A stretch of DNA of 64,000 nucleotides from an uncultured Clostridium sp. (GTDB lineage: Bacteria; Bacillota; Clostridia; Clostridiales; Clostridiaceae): NCBI RefSeq assembly GCF_934754925.1, contig NZ_CAKVJA010000005.1, positions 1-64,000 on the forward strand. The letters are read 5' to 3'. The notes under the pieces are model-generated. The model ran no database searches. It was not told where the DNA came from and saw nothing but the letters and a program-made list of their open reading frames with translations. Shown here one piece after another: positions 1-9,618 of the stretch. Each line of letters starts with the position of its first letter. The stretch's first letter is position 1. The position numbers and the translations under genes were made by a program.

Positions 1-308
1 AAATAAAATATAGTTGCAATTATATGCTTACAAATATAATTAGTCTTATGTTTTGAAAATTCTTCATATGTATTACATGTACATGTTGCACCTATTACTC
101 TTTCACTTTTTAAATTATACTTAATATGACAACTATATTCCTTACTGTTATCTTCTTCTGTGACTCTTGAATATATATGATAAATATCATTAATCTTTTT
201 ACTACTTAAATTTGATACTAATCTATTTTTATAAATCTCTTTACCATCTTTTATACTAATATTAGATCCTAAGGCTAATACATTATCTAATAACTTCTTT
301 AAATCCAC
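1..308 (-). CDS. SWIM zinc-finger protein, N-terminal part (probable SNF2-family helicase)
   Basis: Partial gene running off the left edge; about 102 codons are visible. It starts at GTG 308-306, five bases after an AGGTG ribosome binding site. Near the edge it encodes a SWIM zinc-binding motif, Cys-x-Cys (TCTC) followed about 16 residues later by Cys-x-His (ICKH). SWIM domains bind DNA or protein, and in clostridia a SWIM domain at the N-terminus usually belongs to a long SNF2-type helicase. The helicase part is outside the window, so that assignment is inference; the SWIM motif is seen directly. Confidence 0.7.
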   Translation of the reverse strand, partial: MDLKKLLDNVLALGSNISIKDGKEIYKNRLVSNLSSKKINDIYHIYSRVTEEDNSKEYSCHIKYNLKSERVIGATCTCNTYEEFSKHKTNYICKHIIATIFY

Positions 309-420
309 CTTTTCACCTCATTATCATATAATTAATTAAATCATTATATCATAAGTTGTTACCTACGTTAATAGCTATAAACTTATCTTAATACTTAAAT
401 ATTTTATTATAAAAAAATAT

Positions 421-457
421 AAAGTAGTTCATAAATATTTTGTTATGAAACTACTTT
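421..457 (-). terminator. Terminator of the GH31 gene
   Basis: Inverted repeat AAAGTAGTT..AACTACTTT, extended inward by CATAA/TTATG with one bulge. On the minus strand it is followed by a run of seven T. It lies about 75 bases beyond the alpha-glucosidase stop. Confidence 0.75.
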
Positions 458-530
458 ATATTTGAATTTAAGGTGGAAATTTATAAAATTACATCTCTTA
501 TTTTGAGATTGTAAAATTAACATTATTATT

Positions 531-2873
531 TTATAGTTCTACTATAAATTCATTTTCTTTAACTTCAATTTCTTTATTATTGAAGAATACTTTCTTAGTA
601 TGCTCTAAATTATTAAGAATTATTTTTATTTTATTATAATTTTTAGAATATCCTATATTTTCTTTTAATTCTATTCTTAATTCCTCTGACAATTTACAGT
701 TAATAATATATTTATTTAACTTCCCATTTTTATAATCAAAACTTTCACCATCATCTAATATATGAGTATAAGTTGATTCTCCATTTTCTTTACCTAAATA
801 TATATTTAATGTTAATATATCATCATTATTTTCTCCAATATAGCTTTGTTCTTTTCCTACTGGAATTATAGATAATGATTTTACAAATATAGGACAAATA
901 TCTAATGGAGCTTCTTTAATTATATATTGACCACCCTTATACTCTTCTCCAGTCCAATAATCAATCCAATTATCGCCTTCTGGTAAGTAAACTAATTTGT
1001 GTCTAGCTCCTTGTTCTACAACTGGAGCTACTAAAATACTATCGCCAAAATTAAATTCATCATTTATTTCATAGGTTTTTCTATCATTTTGATAATTAAA
1101 CAATAATGGTCTAATTATCGGCTCTCCAGTCTCCTCACATTTATACATCATGTCATATAAATACGGAATTAACTTATATCTTAATTTAATATATTTTCTA
1201 TTTATATCTTCTGTAGTTTTATCAAAAGCCCATGGTTCTTGTTCTCTACTTCCAATAGTTGAATGGTTTCTAAATAATGGTGTAAATGCCCCAACTTGAA
1301 CCCATCTACTTAAAAGTTCTGGTGTACAATCATGTCCAAACCCTCCAACATCAGTACCACAAAAAGCCATACCACTAAGTCCAAGATTCATTAACATAGG
1401 TAATGACATTCTTAAATGCTCCCAGGTACTTTGATTGTCTCCAGTCCACACTGTAGCATATTTTTGAGTGCCTGCATAACAAGCTCTAGTTACTATAAAT
1501 GGCCTTTTATTTGTAGCCCTTTTAATACCTTCATAGGTAGCCTTGTCCATCATATGTCCATAAACATTATGAATTTCTTTATGAGTAACTAAAGTTCCAT
1601 CATTATTAAAAACTACATCATCTGGAAGTGGTCCATTGAAACTAGCTGGTTCATTCATATCATTCCATATTCCTGAAACACCTAAATCCATCATTATTTT
1701 CTGATTTCCAGCCCACCATTCCCTTGTATTAGAATTCATAAAATCTGGAAAAACAGAATCCCCTGGCCAAACAGAATTCTTATAAACTATTCCATCTTTG
1801 TCTGTTGCAAAGTAACCTTCTTTTAATCCTTCATCATATATTCTATATCCTTTATCTACCTTAACTCCTGGATCTATAATAGTAACTACCTTAAATCCCA
1901 TTTCTTTAAGCTGCTGCAAAAACTCTTTAGGATTTTCAAACTTTTTATTATCCCATGTAAAAACTCTAAAACCATCCATATAATCTATATCTAAATAAAT
2001 AGTATCACATGGAATATCCTTTTCCCTAAAACACTTAGCAATCTCCATAGCTCTTTCCTGTGGTGCATAAGACCATCTACATTGTTGATATCCAAGTGTC
2101 CATAATTGAGGCAATGGTGTTTTTCCAGTTAGATTAGTATATTTATTAACTACTTCCTTTATTGTAGGCCCATACATAAAGTAATAATCTAAATTACCAT
2201 CTACAGCTCCAAAATAATAGTAATTAGAATTTTCTTTTCCCATATCAAAATGACTTTCAAAATGATTATCAAAGAAAATACCAAAGGCCTCTTGGTTCTT
2301 TAATGTTATTAAAAATGGTATTGATTTATATAATTGAGCATATGTTTCTCCATGTGGTGTTGGATCATCAGTATTCCAATTTCTATAATGATATCCTTTT
2401 TTATTTAATGAACCTGTTCTTTCTCCAAGCCCATAGAAATACATATCATTTTCCATAACTTTAGATACATAAACCTTATATTCCTCATGACCTTCTAACT
2501 TATGACCTTCCTCTGCTGCTAAGGTAGAATTAGCCCCTAATCTTCTAAAAGGATCTCTTTTCCCTCTATAATCTCTACATAAAATTTCACCTTTATAATT
2601 ATATATATCTACTTTAAAATCATTATAAATATTAATATTTAAAATACTTGTTTTTATATTTAAAATTTCACTATCAAATTTAACCTGAAATTTAACTTTA
2701 TTATTTTTATTTAATACTTTTTCAACAGCTTTAGAATTTCTCTCTTCTCTATGCAATGGCACAAAAAAATTAACAACACCTTCATCTAAAAAAGTTATAG
2801 TCGTCTGAATTTTTTCATAATTTATTAAAATTCTATTTTCACTAACCTCATAATTTAATATTTTCCCAAACAT
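531..2873 (-). CDS. Alpha-glucosidase, glycoside hydrolase family 31
   Basis: 780 residues, full length for GH31. It should release glucose from the non-reducing end of maltose-type or isomaltose-type oligosaccharides; no signal peptide is visible, so it acts in the cytoplasm. An N-terminal mutarotase-like beta domain (about 1-240) precedes the (beta/alpha)8 barrel. The family nucleophile motif WNDMNEP places Asp405, and CGTDVGGF places the acid/base Asp508. The start has AAGGAG eight bases upstream. The divergent AraC-type gene is the likely regulator. Linkage specificity (alpha-1,4 or alpha-1,6) cannot be read from sequence. Confidence 0.92.
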   Translation of the reverse strand: MFGKILNYEVSENRILINYEKIQTTITFLDEGVVNFFVPLHREERNSKAVEKVLNKNNKVKFQVKFDSEILNIKTSILNINIYNDFKVDIYNYKGEILCRDYRGKRDPFRRLGANSTLAAEEGHKLEGHEEYKVYVSKVMENDMYFYGLGERTGSLNKKGYHYRNWNTDDPTPHGETYAQLYKSIPFLITLKNQEAFGIFFDNHFESHFDMGKENSNYYYFGAVDGNLDYYFMYGPTIKEVVNKYTNLTGKTPLPQLWTLGYQQCRWSYAPQERAMEIAKCFREKDIPCDTIYLDIDYMDGFRVFTWDNKKFENPKEFLQQLKEMGFKVVTIIDPGVKVDKGYRIYDEGLKEGYFATDKDGIVYKNSVWPGDSVFPDFMNSNTREWWAGNQKIMMDLGVSGIWNDMNEPASFNGPLPDDVVFNNDGTLVTHKEIHNVYGHMMDKATYEGIKRATNKRPFIVTRACYAGTQKYATVWTGDNQSTWEHLRMSLPMLMNLGLSGMAFCGTDVGGFGHDCTPELLSRWVQVGAFTPLFRNHSTIGSREQEPWAFDKTTEDINRKYIKLRYKLIPYLYDMMYKCEETGEPIIRPLLFNYQNDRKTYEINDEFNFGDSILVAPVVEQGARHKLVYLPEGDNWIDYWTGEEYKGGQYIIKEAPLDICPIFVKSLSIIPVGKEQSYIGENNDDILTLNIYLGKENGESTYTHILDDGESFDYKNGKLNKYIINCKLSEELRIELKENIGYSKNYNKIKIILNNLEHTKKVFFNNKEIEVKENEFIVEL

Positions 2874-2946
2874 AACCTCTTCTCCTTACCCATAACAAAA
2901 CATTTTATTTAAAAAATGTAATTATAATGTTATTATATTATTAAAA

Positions 2947-2961
2947 CAAGTACAACACTTG
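2947..2961. promoter_or_regulatory. Possible operator in the GH31/AraC divergent region
   Basis: Short dyad CAAGT-5 nt-ACTTG in the 136-base divergent spacer. A candidate binding site for the AraC-type regulator; it rests only on symmetry and position. Confidence 0.25.
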
Positions 2962-3009
2962 CAATATACTAACATTTTATAAGACGATACTGCTATATTA
3001 GGAGATTTA

Positions 3010-3909
3010 ATGAACAATTTAGATTTTACAAACTTAAAAGAAAACACTACTCATGGAGATTTTATATTACCATTTTCAATTTATAAAGGAACAATTAGTC
3101 CAAGCTTTCCTTCTATTGCAACTCATTGGCATGAAGAGATTGAAGTTATTATAGTTTTAGATGGAAGTTGTAATTACAGAATTAATTTAGATTCTTTTCT
3201 TATAAACAAAGGAGATATTTTAATTATTGGATCTCAAAGTTTGCACTCACTAACATCTATTCCAAATAAAAATATGACTTGGGCTTCTTTTGTTTTTAAT
3301 ATAAATATGTTAAAAAGCTCTAGTACCGATGGTGCATTATTAAAATATATTGCTCCCTTATTAAATCATGAACATCAATTGCCTATTATTATTAAAGATA
3401 ATACAACTTGTTACTCTAAAATATTTGATGTTATAGAAAATATACTATACTGCTATTATGATAAAGATATTGCCTATGAGCTTGAATTAAAATCTTTACT
3501 ATTTAAATTTTTTTCATTACTTTATAAAAATAATCTAATTAAAAAGCATCAAAGTAAAAATAATATTACATTTAATACTACAAACAAAATTAAATTAGTT
3601 TTAAATTATATAAATGATAATTACTCTGAAGATATTTCTATAAATACTTTAGCTGAACTTTGTGATTATAGTGAATATCATTTTATGCGCTTTTTTAAAA
3701 AACATATAGGCCTAACTTGTATACAATATATTAATAATTTAAGACTTGAAAAATCATCTATTTTATTAACTTCTACAAATAATGCTATAATGGATATTTC
3801 TTTAGAAGTAGGCTTTGATAATCTATCATATTTCAATAAATTATTTAAAAGAAAATATAATTTGACCCCAAAAGAATTTCGAACAATTAATTCAAACATT
3901 TTTCAATAG
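3010..3909 (+). CDS. AraC-family transcriptional regulator
   Basis: 299 residues. The N-terminal cupin-type effector domain (about 20-110) includes ATHWHEEIEVIIVLDG, the usual start of the sugar-binding beta barrel. The C-terminal 100 residues hold two helix-turn-helix motifs; the family signature IMDISLEVGFDNLSYFNKLF is in the second. It is divergent from the GH31 gene across 136 bases, so it probably senses an oligosaccharide and controls that gene and perhaps itself. The ligand is unknown. The start has a GGAG site six bases upstream. Confidence 0.88.
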   Translation: MNNLDFTNLKENTTHGDFILPFSIYKGTISPSFPSIATHWHEEIEVIIVLDGSCNYRINLDSFLINKGDILIIGSQSLHSLTSIPNKNMTWASFVFNINMLKSSSTDGALLKYIAPLLNHEHQLPIIIKDNTTCYSKIFDVIENILYCYYDKDIAYELELKSLLFKFFSLLYKNNLIKKHQSKNNITFNTTNKIKLVLNYINDNYSEDISINTLAELCDYSEYHFMRFFKKHIGLTCIQYINNLRLEKSSILLTSTNNAIMDISLEVGFDNLSYFNKLFKRKYNLTPKEFRTINSNIFQ

Positions 3910-3910
3910 C

Positions 3911-3944
3911 AAAAAAGTAACAGTATATGAACTGTTACTTTTTT
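3911..3944. terminator. Bidirectional terminator
   Basis: Perfect 14-bp stem (AAAAAAGTAACAGT and its complement) with loop ATATGA. It is flanked by A and T runs, so it can end both the AraC-type gene on + and the permease gene on -. Confidence 0.9.
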
Positions 3945-3957
3945 AATACTATTTTTA

Positions 3958-6900
3958 TTAATCTACTGACTTTAAAGATTCAACCATTTCAACTTTCTTT
4001 AACTTATAATACATTGCCCAATTTACTAATAATGAGAAAATAATTGTTAAAACAGCTGCCATAATAAAACTTTTAATATCTATAGTTCTACCAAACATAA
4101 CATAATCCATTTCAACTGTTACCATTATAAATTTGTGGAAAACTGTACCTAATAACAATCCTCCTATTGCTCCAATAACAGTTAATAATATATTTTCTCT
4201 AAATATATAAGCTGAAACCTCATTATCATAGAATCCTAAAACTTTAATTGTGGCTATTTCTCTTATACGTTCAGAAATATTAACATTAGTTAGGTTGTAT
4301 AATACTATAAATGATAATGCACCTGCACAAAATATCATAACTAATACTACTAAATCTAATGATTTAATTGTGTCATCAAAATTATCTTTTATACTACTAT
4401 TACTTACTACTCCAGCAACTTCATTTAGATTTATTAAATTATTAGATAATTCATTTATGGAATCTTCATTATTTACTTTAATAAATACACTGTTTTTTTC
4501 TGGAACCTTATTAAATATCTCTTTATAATACTCAGCATCAATATAGACATAGTGATTAATATAGCGTTCTACTATTGCCCCAACTTTAGCTTGTGCCCTA
4601 TTATCATTATTATTTATAATCTCTATTTCATCTCCAACTTTAACATCTAATAACTTAGCTAGTTTTTCAGTTATTGCTACTCCATCCTTAGGTAAAATAA
4701 TTTTTTCCTTGCTCTTTCTGTCTTGTAAGTGTTCAAACTCATCAAACTTTTCATCTTCATCAGTAACTATAATATTAACATTTTTATTTATTTCATTTGC
4801 TAAAGCTTCTCCACTTTCACTTCTTACAAAAATAAAATCATTTACCTTTGAATCTTGACTTAGATAATTCTTTAAGTTATTCTTTTCATCATTATTTATA
4901 GTTGACTCTAAATTTGCTGAAATATTATATTGTGTTAAATCTCCATATTGTTTGTTTACAACAGTTTTTATAGAATCTTTAATACCAAAACCAGCAACTA
5001 ATAATGCTGTGCTTCCTGCAATTCCGATAACAGTCATTAAAAATCTCTTCTTATACCTAAAAATATTTCTTACTGTTACTTTACCAATGAAATTTAATCT
5101 ATTCCAAATAAAAGGAATTCTCTCTAATAAAATTCTCTTACCCTCTTTTGGCGCTTTAGGTCTCATTAACATTGCTGGAACTTCAATAAGTTCAATTCTA
5201 CATGCTGCATATGTTGCTAATGTAGTTACTCCTATAGCTACAACAAAAACCATTATAGCTAAAGGTATATGAACCACATATTTCATTTTAGGAAGTATAT
5301 ATAATATATTATATGCATCAAAAATTACTAATGGTAAGATAGTAAACCCTAAAACAATTCCTACTATACAACCAATTAAGCTTGCAACTAAGGCATAAAC
5401 AATAAACTTTTTAGCAATACTCCCCTTATTATATCCTAAAGCCTTTAATGTTCCTATATTTACTCTTTGTTCATCTACCATTCTAGTCATTGTTGTTAAA
5501 CATACTAACGCTGCTACTATAAAGAAAAATACTGGAAATACATTTGATAATTTATTAATACTATTAGCACTATTTTCATAGTCTACATAAGAATAATGTG
5601 ATTTTCTATCTAAAACATAAAGATCTGGCTTTTCTATTTCTGATATTTTCTTCTCTGCTTCTTCTAATTTTTCTTTTGCTTTAGAGAGCTCCTCTTCTGC
5701 TTTTTTCTTATTTTCCTCTAGCTCTTTTTCTCCCTCAGCTAGTTTTACTTTTCCATTTTCTATTTCATCTTTTGCATTTTTTATTTGCTCATATCCTTGA
5801 TTTTTAGCTACTTCTAAATCAGCCTTTGATTTATTAATTTTATCTCTGCCTTCTTGTATTTGCGCCTTGGCTAAATTCAAACTATTCTCTTGTGATAGAA
5901 ATTCATCCTTTTTACTTTGAAGCTCCGATTTTGCTATATTAATATTATTACTAGCTTCTTTTATTATTGAATCTAATGAATTTATCTTAACCTCAATAGA
6001 AGATTTTTCTTCCTCACTTAAGCTCTCATCTTTTAACATATCTTCTAGCGAAGACTTTTGACTTAATAAACCTTCTAAATAAACTTCTGAATCATTAATA
6101 GAGTTTTCAGCTTTAATAAATTCCTGCTCTATACTTTCCTTTACCTCATAAAATTTACTTATACCATCATCAAGTTGTGATTCCTTTTCATTTAATTCTT
6201 GCTCTGCTTTTTCTATCTCCTCTTGTCCAGCCTTTAATGAATTTTCCAACTCATTCTTCTTACTATTAAGCTCATTTTCTCCTTCAGCTAATGTCTTTCT
6301 TGAACTATCTATTTCATTTTGAGCTTTTTCTAATTGCTCTTCAACTTCACTTTTTTTACTTTCATATTCATCTTTACCTTTATTCAATTCTTCATTAGCT
6401 TTATTTATTACTTCATCATATCTTCTATCAATAATTACATTAGAAATGTTTTCTATAGATTTTTTAACCTTATCTGTTACATCAAAATATTTCTCATCGT
6501 ATGAATCTAAAGCTTTAGCATTCTTAACAGTAACATAAATATCTGTATATACTTCACCTTTAAAATCAGATTCTTTTATAAACATATATGTTTTTGCATT
6601 ACCATTTCCAATATTGCTACTTCCAATTTGATCGCTTAAATAATAAGGTGTTTCTACTATACCTACAATTTCATATTCATCAGTTGCAAGATTATCTTTA
6701 ATATTACTATCATCACCTGAATTTAATTTAAGTTTATCTCCTATTTTTAAATTTAGGCTTGCAAAATTTTCTTTGGCAATAACACATTCACCCTCTTTAT
6801 TAGGTAAATGTCCCTCAATTAAATTTAGTCTATTTATATAATCTTCATTATTATCTTTTAAATTATCATTAGGTAAACTATGCACTCTAATTACAAACTC

Positions 6901-7209
6901 ATCTGAATCTACTTTAGATATAACATCTAAAGTTTTTGATGATTGAACACCTAGAACACCCTCTATCTTTCTTATATCATTTACATCTTCATCAGTTAGT
7001 CCTAAAGTTGATAATACCCTAAGATCCATTAAATTATAATCATCATAATACTTATCTGCTGTAGCTTTCATATCTATAGGAGCAATCTTCACTCCTGAAA
7101 ATAGCATTACACCTAAAGCAATAATTGATACAATTGAAAAAAATCTTCCTTTAGACTTCTTTATATCCCTAAATATATCTTTCCATAATGCATTTTTCAT
7201 AATTACCAT
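3958..7209 (-). CDS. FtsX-like ABC transporter permease with a long coiled coil
   Basis: 1083 residues. One membrane segment near residues 20-45 is followed by an extracytoplasmic part, a charged heptad-rich coiled coil (about 265-535, dominated by E, K, S), then two FtsX/MacB-like permease units (around 560-690 and 720-1080). The family usually exports lipoproteins or peptides or transmits force to cell-wall enzymes; the substrate here is unknown. The start ATG at 7209 overlaps the upstream ATPase stop by 7 bp and has AAAGG five bases upstream, better placed than the in-frame ATG at 7200. The overlap implies translational coupling. Confidence 0.85.
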   Translation of the reverse strand: MVIMKNALWKDIFRDIKKSKGRFFSIVSIIALGVMLFSGVKIAPIDMKATADKYYDDYNLMDLRVLSTLGLTDEDVNDIRKIEGVLGVQSSKTLDVISKVDSDEFVIRVHSLPNDNLKDNNEDYINRLNLIEGHLPNKEGECVIAKENFASLNLKIGDKLKLNSGDDSNIKDNLATDEYEIVGIVETPYYLSDQIGSSNIGNGNAKTYMFIKESDFKGEVYTDIYVTVKNAKALDSYDEKYFDVTDKVKKSIENISNVIIDRRYDEVINKANEELNKGKDEYESKKSEVEEQLEKAQNEIDSSRKTLAEGENELNSKKNELENSLKAGQEEIEKAEQELNEKESQLDDGISKFYEVKESIEQEFIKAENSINDSEVYLEGLLSQKSSLEDMLKDESLSEEEKSSIEVKINSLDSIIKEASNNINIAKSELQSKKDEFLSQENSLNLAKAQIQEGRDKINKSKADLEVAKNQGYEQIKNAKDEIENGKVKLAEGEKELEENKKKAEEELSKAKEKLEEAEKKISEIEKPDLYVLDRKSHYSYVDYENSANSINKLSNVFPVFFFIVAALVCLTTMTRMVDEQRVNIGTLKALGYNKGSIAKKFIVYALVASLIGCIVGIVLGFTILPLVIFDAYNILYILPKMKYVVHIPLAIMVFVVAIGVTTLATYAACRIELIEVPAMLMRPKAPKEGKRILLERIPFIWNRLNFIGKVTVRNIFRYKKRFLMTVIGIAGSTALLVAGFGIKDSIKTVVNKQYGDLTQYNISANLESTINNDEKNNLKNYLSQDSKVNDFIFVRSESGEALANEINKNVNIIVTDEDEKFDEFEHLQDRKSKEKIILPKDGVAITEKLAKLLDVKVGDEIEIINNNDNRAQAKVGAIVERYINHYVYIDAEYYKEIFNKVPEKNSVFIKVNNEDSINELSNNLINLNEVAGVVSNSSIKDNFDDTIKSLDLVVLVMIFCAGALSFIVLYNLTNVNISERIREIATIKVLGFYDNEVSAYIFRENILLTVIGAIGGLLLGTVFHKFIMVTVEMDYVMFGRTIDIKSFIMAAVLTIIFSLLVNWAMYYKLKKVEMVESLKSVD

Positions 7210-7907
7210 TCAATCCTTTCTACAGGAACTGGATTTTCATTTATAGTAATTTTTTGAATTCTACCATTCTTAACCTCAATAACCTTATCTCCCATATGAG
7301 TTAATGCTAAGTTATGAGTAATTATTATTACTGTAACTCCTTCTTTTCTACAAATATCTTGAAGTAATTTTAATATAGCTTTACCAGTATTATAATCTAA
7401 TGCTCCAGTAGGTTCATCACAAAGTAATAATTTAGGATTCTTCGCTATTGCTCTTGCTATTGCTACTCTTTGTTGCTCTCCACCTGATAACTGTGATGGA
7501 AAGTTATTTTTTCTATCGCTTAATCCAACTGAATGCAAAACTTTATCAATATTTAAGGGATTTTTAGAAATCTGTGTAGCTAATTCTACATTTTCTCTTG
7601 CTGTAAGATTTTGAACTAAATTGTAAAATTGAAATACAAATCCAATATCATCTCTTCTATATGTTATTAAATCTTTTTGAGAATACTTACTAATCTCATT
7701 GTTATCAACTATAACTCTCCCAGATGATACCGTATCCATTCCACCTAATATATTTAGAATAGTACTTTTTCCAGCACCGCTTGCCCCTGCTATTATGACA
7801 AATTCGCCTTTATTTACTGAAAAATCAACACCTCCTAAAGCATGAATTTCAACTTCTCCCATCTTATATTTTTTCCTTACATCTTTAAATTCTATATACC
7901 TTTCCAA
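7203..7907 (-). CDS. ABC transporter ATP-binding protein, MacB/LolD type
   Basis: About 234 residues. It has Walker A GASGAGKST, Q-loop region FQFYNL, signature LSGGEQQRVAIARA and Walker B LLLCDEP followed by TGALD, typical of the LolD/MacB/FtsE group that pairs with FtsX-like permeases. An in-frame GTG at 7925 is possible, but it overlaps the GGAGG sequence. TTG at 7907 lies about 11 bases after GGAGG and gives the family-like beginning LERYIEFKDV, so I prefer it. It forms a two-gene operon with the overlapping permease gene. Confidence 0.88.
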   Translation of the reverse strand: MERYIEFKDVRKKYKMGEVEIHALGGVDFSVNKGEFVIIAGASGAGKSTILNILGGMDTVSSGRVIVDNNEISKYSQKDLITYRRDDIGFVFQFYNLVQNLTARENVELATQISKNPLNIDKVLHSVGLSDRKNNFPSQLSGGEQQRVAIARAIAKNPKLLLCDEPTGALDYNTGKAILKLLQDICRKEGVTVIIITHNLALTHMGDKVIEVKNGRIQKITINENPVPVERIEW

Positions 7908-8121
7908 CCTTGTATCTCCCTCCACTAGTAACGTTTATATGTCATCAGTATACACCAGTTAATTTATACCTACAACATGTATAGTATTTTTTTCAAATTT
8001 TGTTCATATATTATTAAAATTTCATATTTCCTTTTAATTTGCTTATCATTTTTTGTCTAAGTAACGATTTTTTTAGCTTTGAATATAATAATTAGTATAA
8101 TAAATATATAAGGAGCAACAT

Positions 8122-8757
8122 ATGCATATAATTCCGTCTATTTTATTAGCATTTTCCTCAAGTTTAGACAGTTTAATAATAGGAATTGCTTATGGAATAA
8201 AGAATATACGAATTAAATTTTCTATTAATATAATAATTGCATTAATTGTTACTTTAGGCACCTTACTTTCAATGGTTCTAGGTGCTATTTTAAATAAGTT
8301 TATTCCTTCATATATTTGCAACTATATTGGTGCAATTCTTTTAATAGTTGTTGGTTTATATATGACCTTTGACTTCTTTAGAGAACAAAAAAATTTAAAA
8401 AAGAACAAAATATGTACAACAAAAGAAAATAAAGATATTATCGAATCATTACATTACGATGATATATTAACTAATAATAAAACAGCTGATATAAATGGTT
8501 CTGGTAATATTGAAGTCAAAGAAGCTATTTCATTGGCTATAGCACTTAGCTTAAATAATTTCGCACTTGGTCTTGGTGCTAGTATGTCAGGAATAAGCAT
8601 TCCATTAACTACAATTTTTACATTTATTTTTAGTATACTAATATTGATTTTAGGTTTAAAAATAGGTAATAGCTTCTTATCTAAAATTTTTGGTAAATAC
8701 TCTGACTTACTATCAGCTATTATAATTATAGCAATGGGAGTATTCCAATTGCTTTAA
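8122..8757 (+). CDS. ytaF: YtaF-type sporulation membrane protein (MntP-like fold)
   Basis: 211 residues with six predicted membrane segments in two similar halves. Each half begins with a polar motif inside a helix, FSSSLDSLIIGIAYG and ALSLNNFALGLGAS, as in the MntP/YtaF superfamily. A hydrophilic loop (about 90-135) separates the halves. YtaF is associated with sporulation in Bacillus and Clostridium; MntP proteins export manganese, so a cation-export role is possible but not shown. AAGGAG lies upstream of the ATG. Confidence 0.8.
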   Translation: MHIIPSILLAFSSSLDSLIIGIAYGIKNIRIKFSINIIIALIVTLGTLLSMVLGAILNKFIPSYICNYIGAILLIVVGLYMTFDFFREQKNLKKNKICTTKENKDIIESLHYDDILTNNKTADINGSGNIEVKEAISLAIALSLNNFALGLGASMSGISIPLTTIFTFIFSILILILGLKIGNSFLSKIFGKYSDLLSAIIIIAMGVFQLL

Positions 8758-8763
8758 AAATAA

Positions 8764-8805
8764 AACTATGCTCCTTGATTATATTTAAATTAAGGAACAT
8801 AGTTT
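8764..8805. terminator. Bidirectional terminator-like hairpin
   Basis: AACTATG-x-TCCTT pairs with AAGGA-x-CATAGTT, with one mismatch and a possible wobble. It lies between the convergent ytaF and pentapeptide genes. Confidence 0.65.
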
Positions 8806-8811
8806 ATATCT

Positions 8812-9456
8812 TTACACTAGTACTTTATTAATAAGTCTTATAACATAACTTATAGTATAAAAATCTCTATCTATTTGTAATTTTATTTCATTGAATCCTT
8901 TAATTAATTCTTCTTCACTGAAATTCTCTTTAAGTATCATTAATGTTAAAGTATTAATATTTCCTTCTTTTGTATCAAAAATTCTAGAATTCTTAACAAA
9001 CTTGTTTTCCATTAAATTCTTTAATGCTTCTTCTAATTCTGAACTTATATTTATTTCAGGCATTCCTTCAAATATTCTTACACCTTCAACTTCAGCATTA
9101 AAATTCTTTATTTTTTCTAACTTACATCCTAAAAAGATAGTATTTTCAAATTTTGCATCTTTAAAATCAGTACCATCTAAATTTGCACCTTCAAAAATAG
9201 CATTTTTAAATTTTGCATTTTTAAATTTACTATTTTTCAAATTAGTTCCTATAAATTCTGTTCCTTCAAAACTTCCCTTCATAAAACTACAAGTTTTAAA
9301 ATGTGCCCCTCTAAATGTTGCAAAATTAAAATTTGAATTTGAAAAATTACAATTATAACAATTGCTTCTTTTAAAATTTTTGTACATAAAATTCTTATCT
9401 TTTTTTTCTATATTATTATAATGAAAATTTTCACTTCCGCTATTATCTTTAGCCAT
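8812..9456 (-). CDS. Pentapeptide-repeat protein
   Basis: 214 residues. Residues about 30-115 contain roughly 16 tandem pentapeptide repeats of the A(D/N)LxX/xFxxA type, for example FKNAKFKNAIFEGANL, which fold into a right-handed square beta helix. The C-terminal 95 residues form a separate helical domain I do not recognise. Some pentapeptide proteins mimic DNA and protect gyrase, but most have no known role and nothing here points to gyrase. No signal peptide. It is convergent with ytaF and divergent from the rubrerythrin gene. Confidence 0.85.
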   Translation of the reverse strand: MAKDNSGSENFHYNNIEKKDKNFMYKNFKRSNCYNCNFSNSNFNFATFRGAHFKTCSFMKGSFEGTEFIGTNLKNSKFKNAKFKNAIFEGANLDGTDFKDAKFENTIFLGCKLEKIKNFNAEVEGVRIFEGMPEINISSELEEALKNLMENKFVKNSRIFDTKEGNINTLTLMILKENFSEEELIKGFNEIKLQIDRDFYTISYVIRLINKVLV

Positions 9457-9618
9457 TTTTTTCTCCTCTTGCTTTCTAGTATATCTTACATATCTTATAT
9501 ATTTTTAATTGAAAAGTCAACTGAAATTTCTATATTTTACAAATGCATATTATATTTTAATAGAGAAATAATAATAAAGATGTTTATTTAGAATGTAATA
9601 TAAAGGAGGTCTTTTTAA

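Noticed and set aside
7908..7925. GTG 7925 as start of the ABC ATPase
   Set aside because: It overlaps the GGAGG ribosome site; TTG 7907 is better placed and gives the family-like N-terminus.
9457..9618. PerR box before the rubrerythrin gene
   Set aside because: TATTATATTTTAATA near 9545-9565 is symmetric but fails required positions of the PerR consensus.
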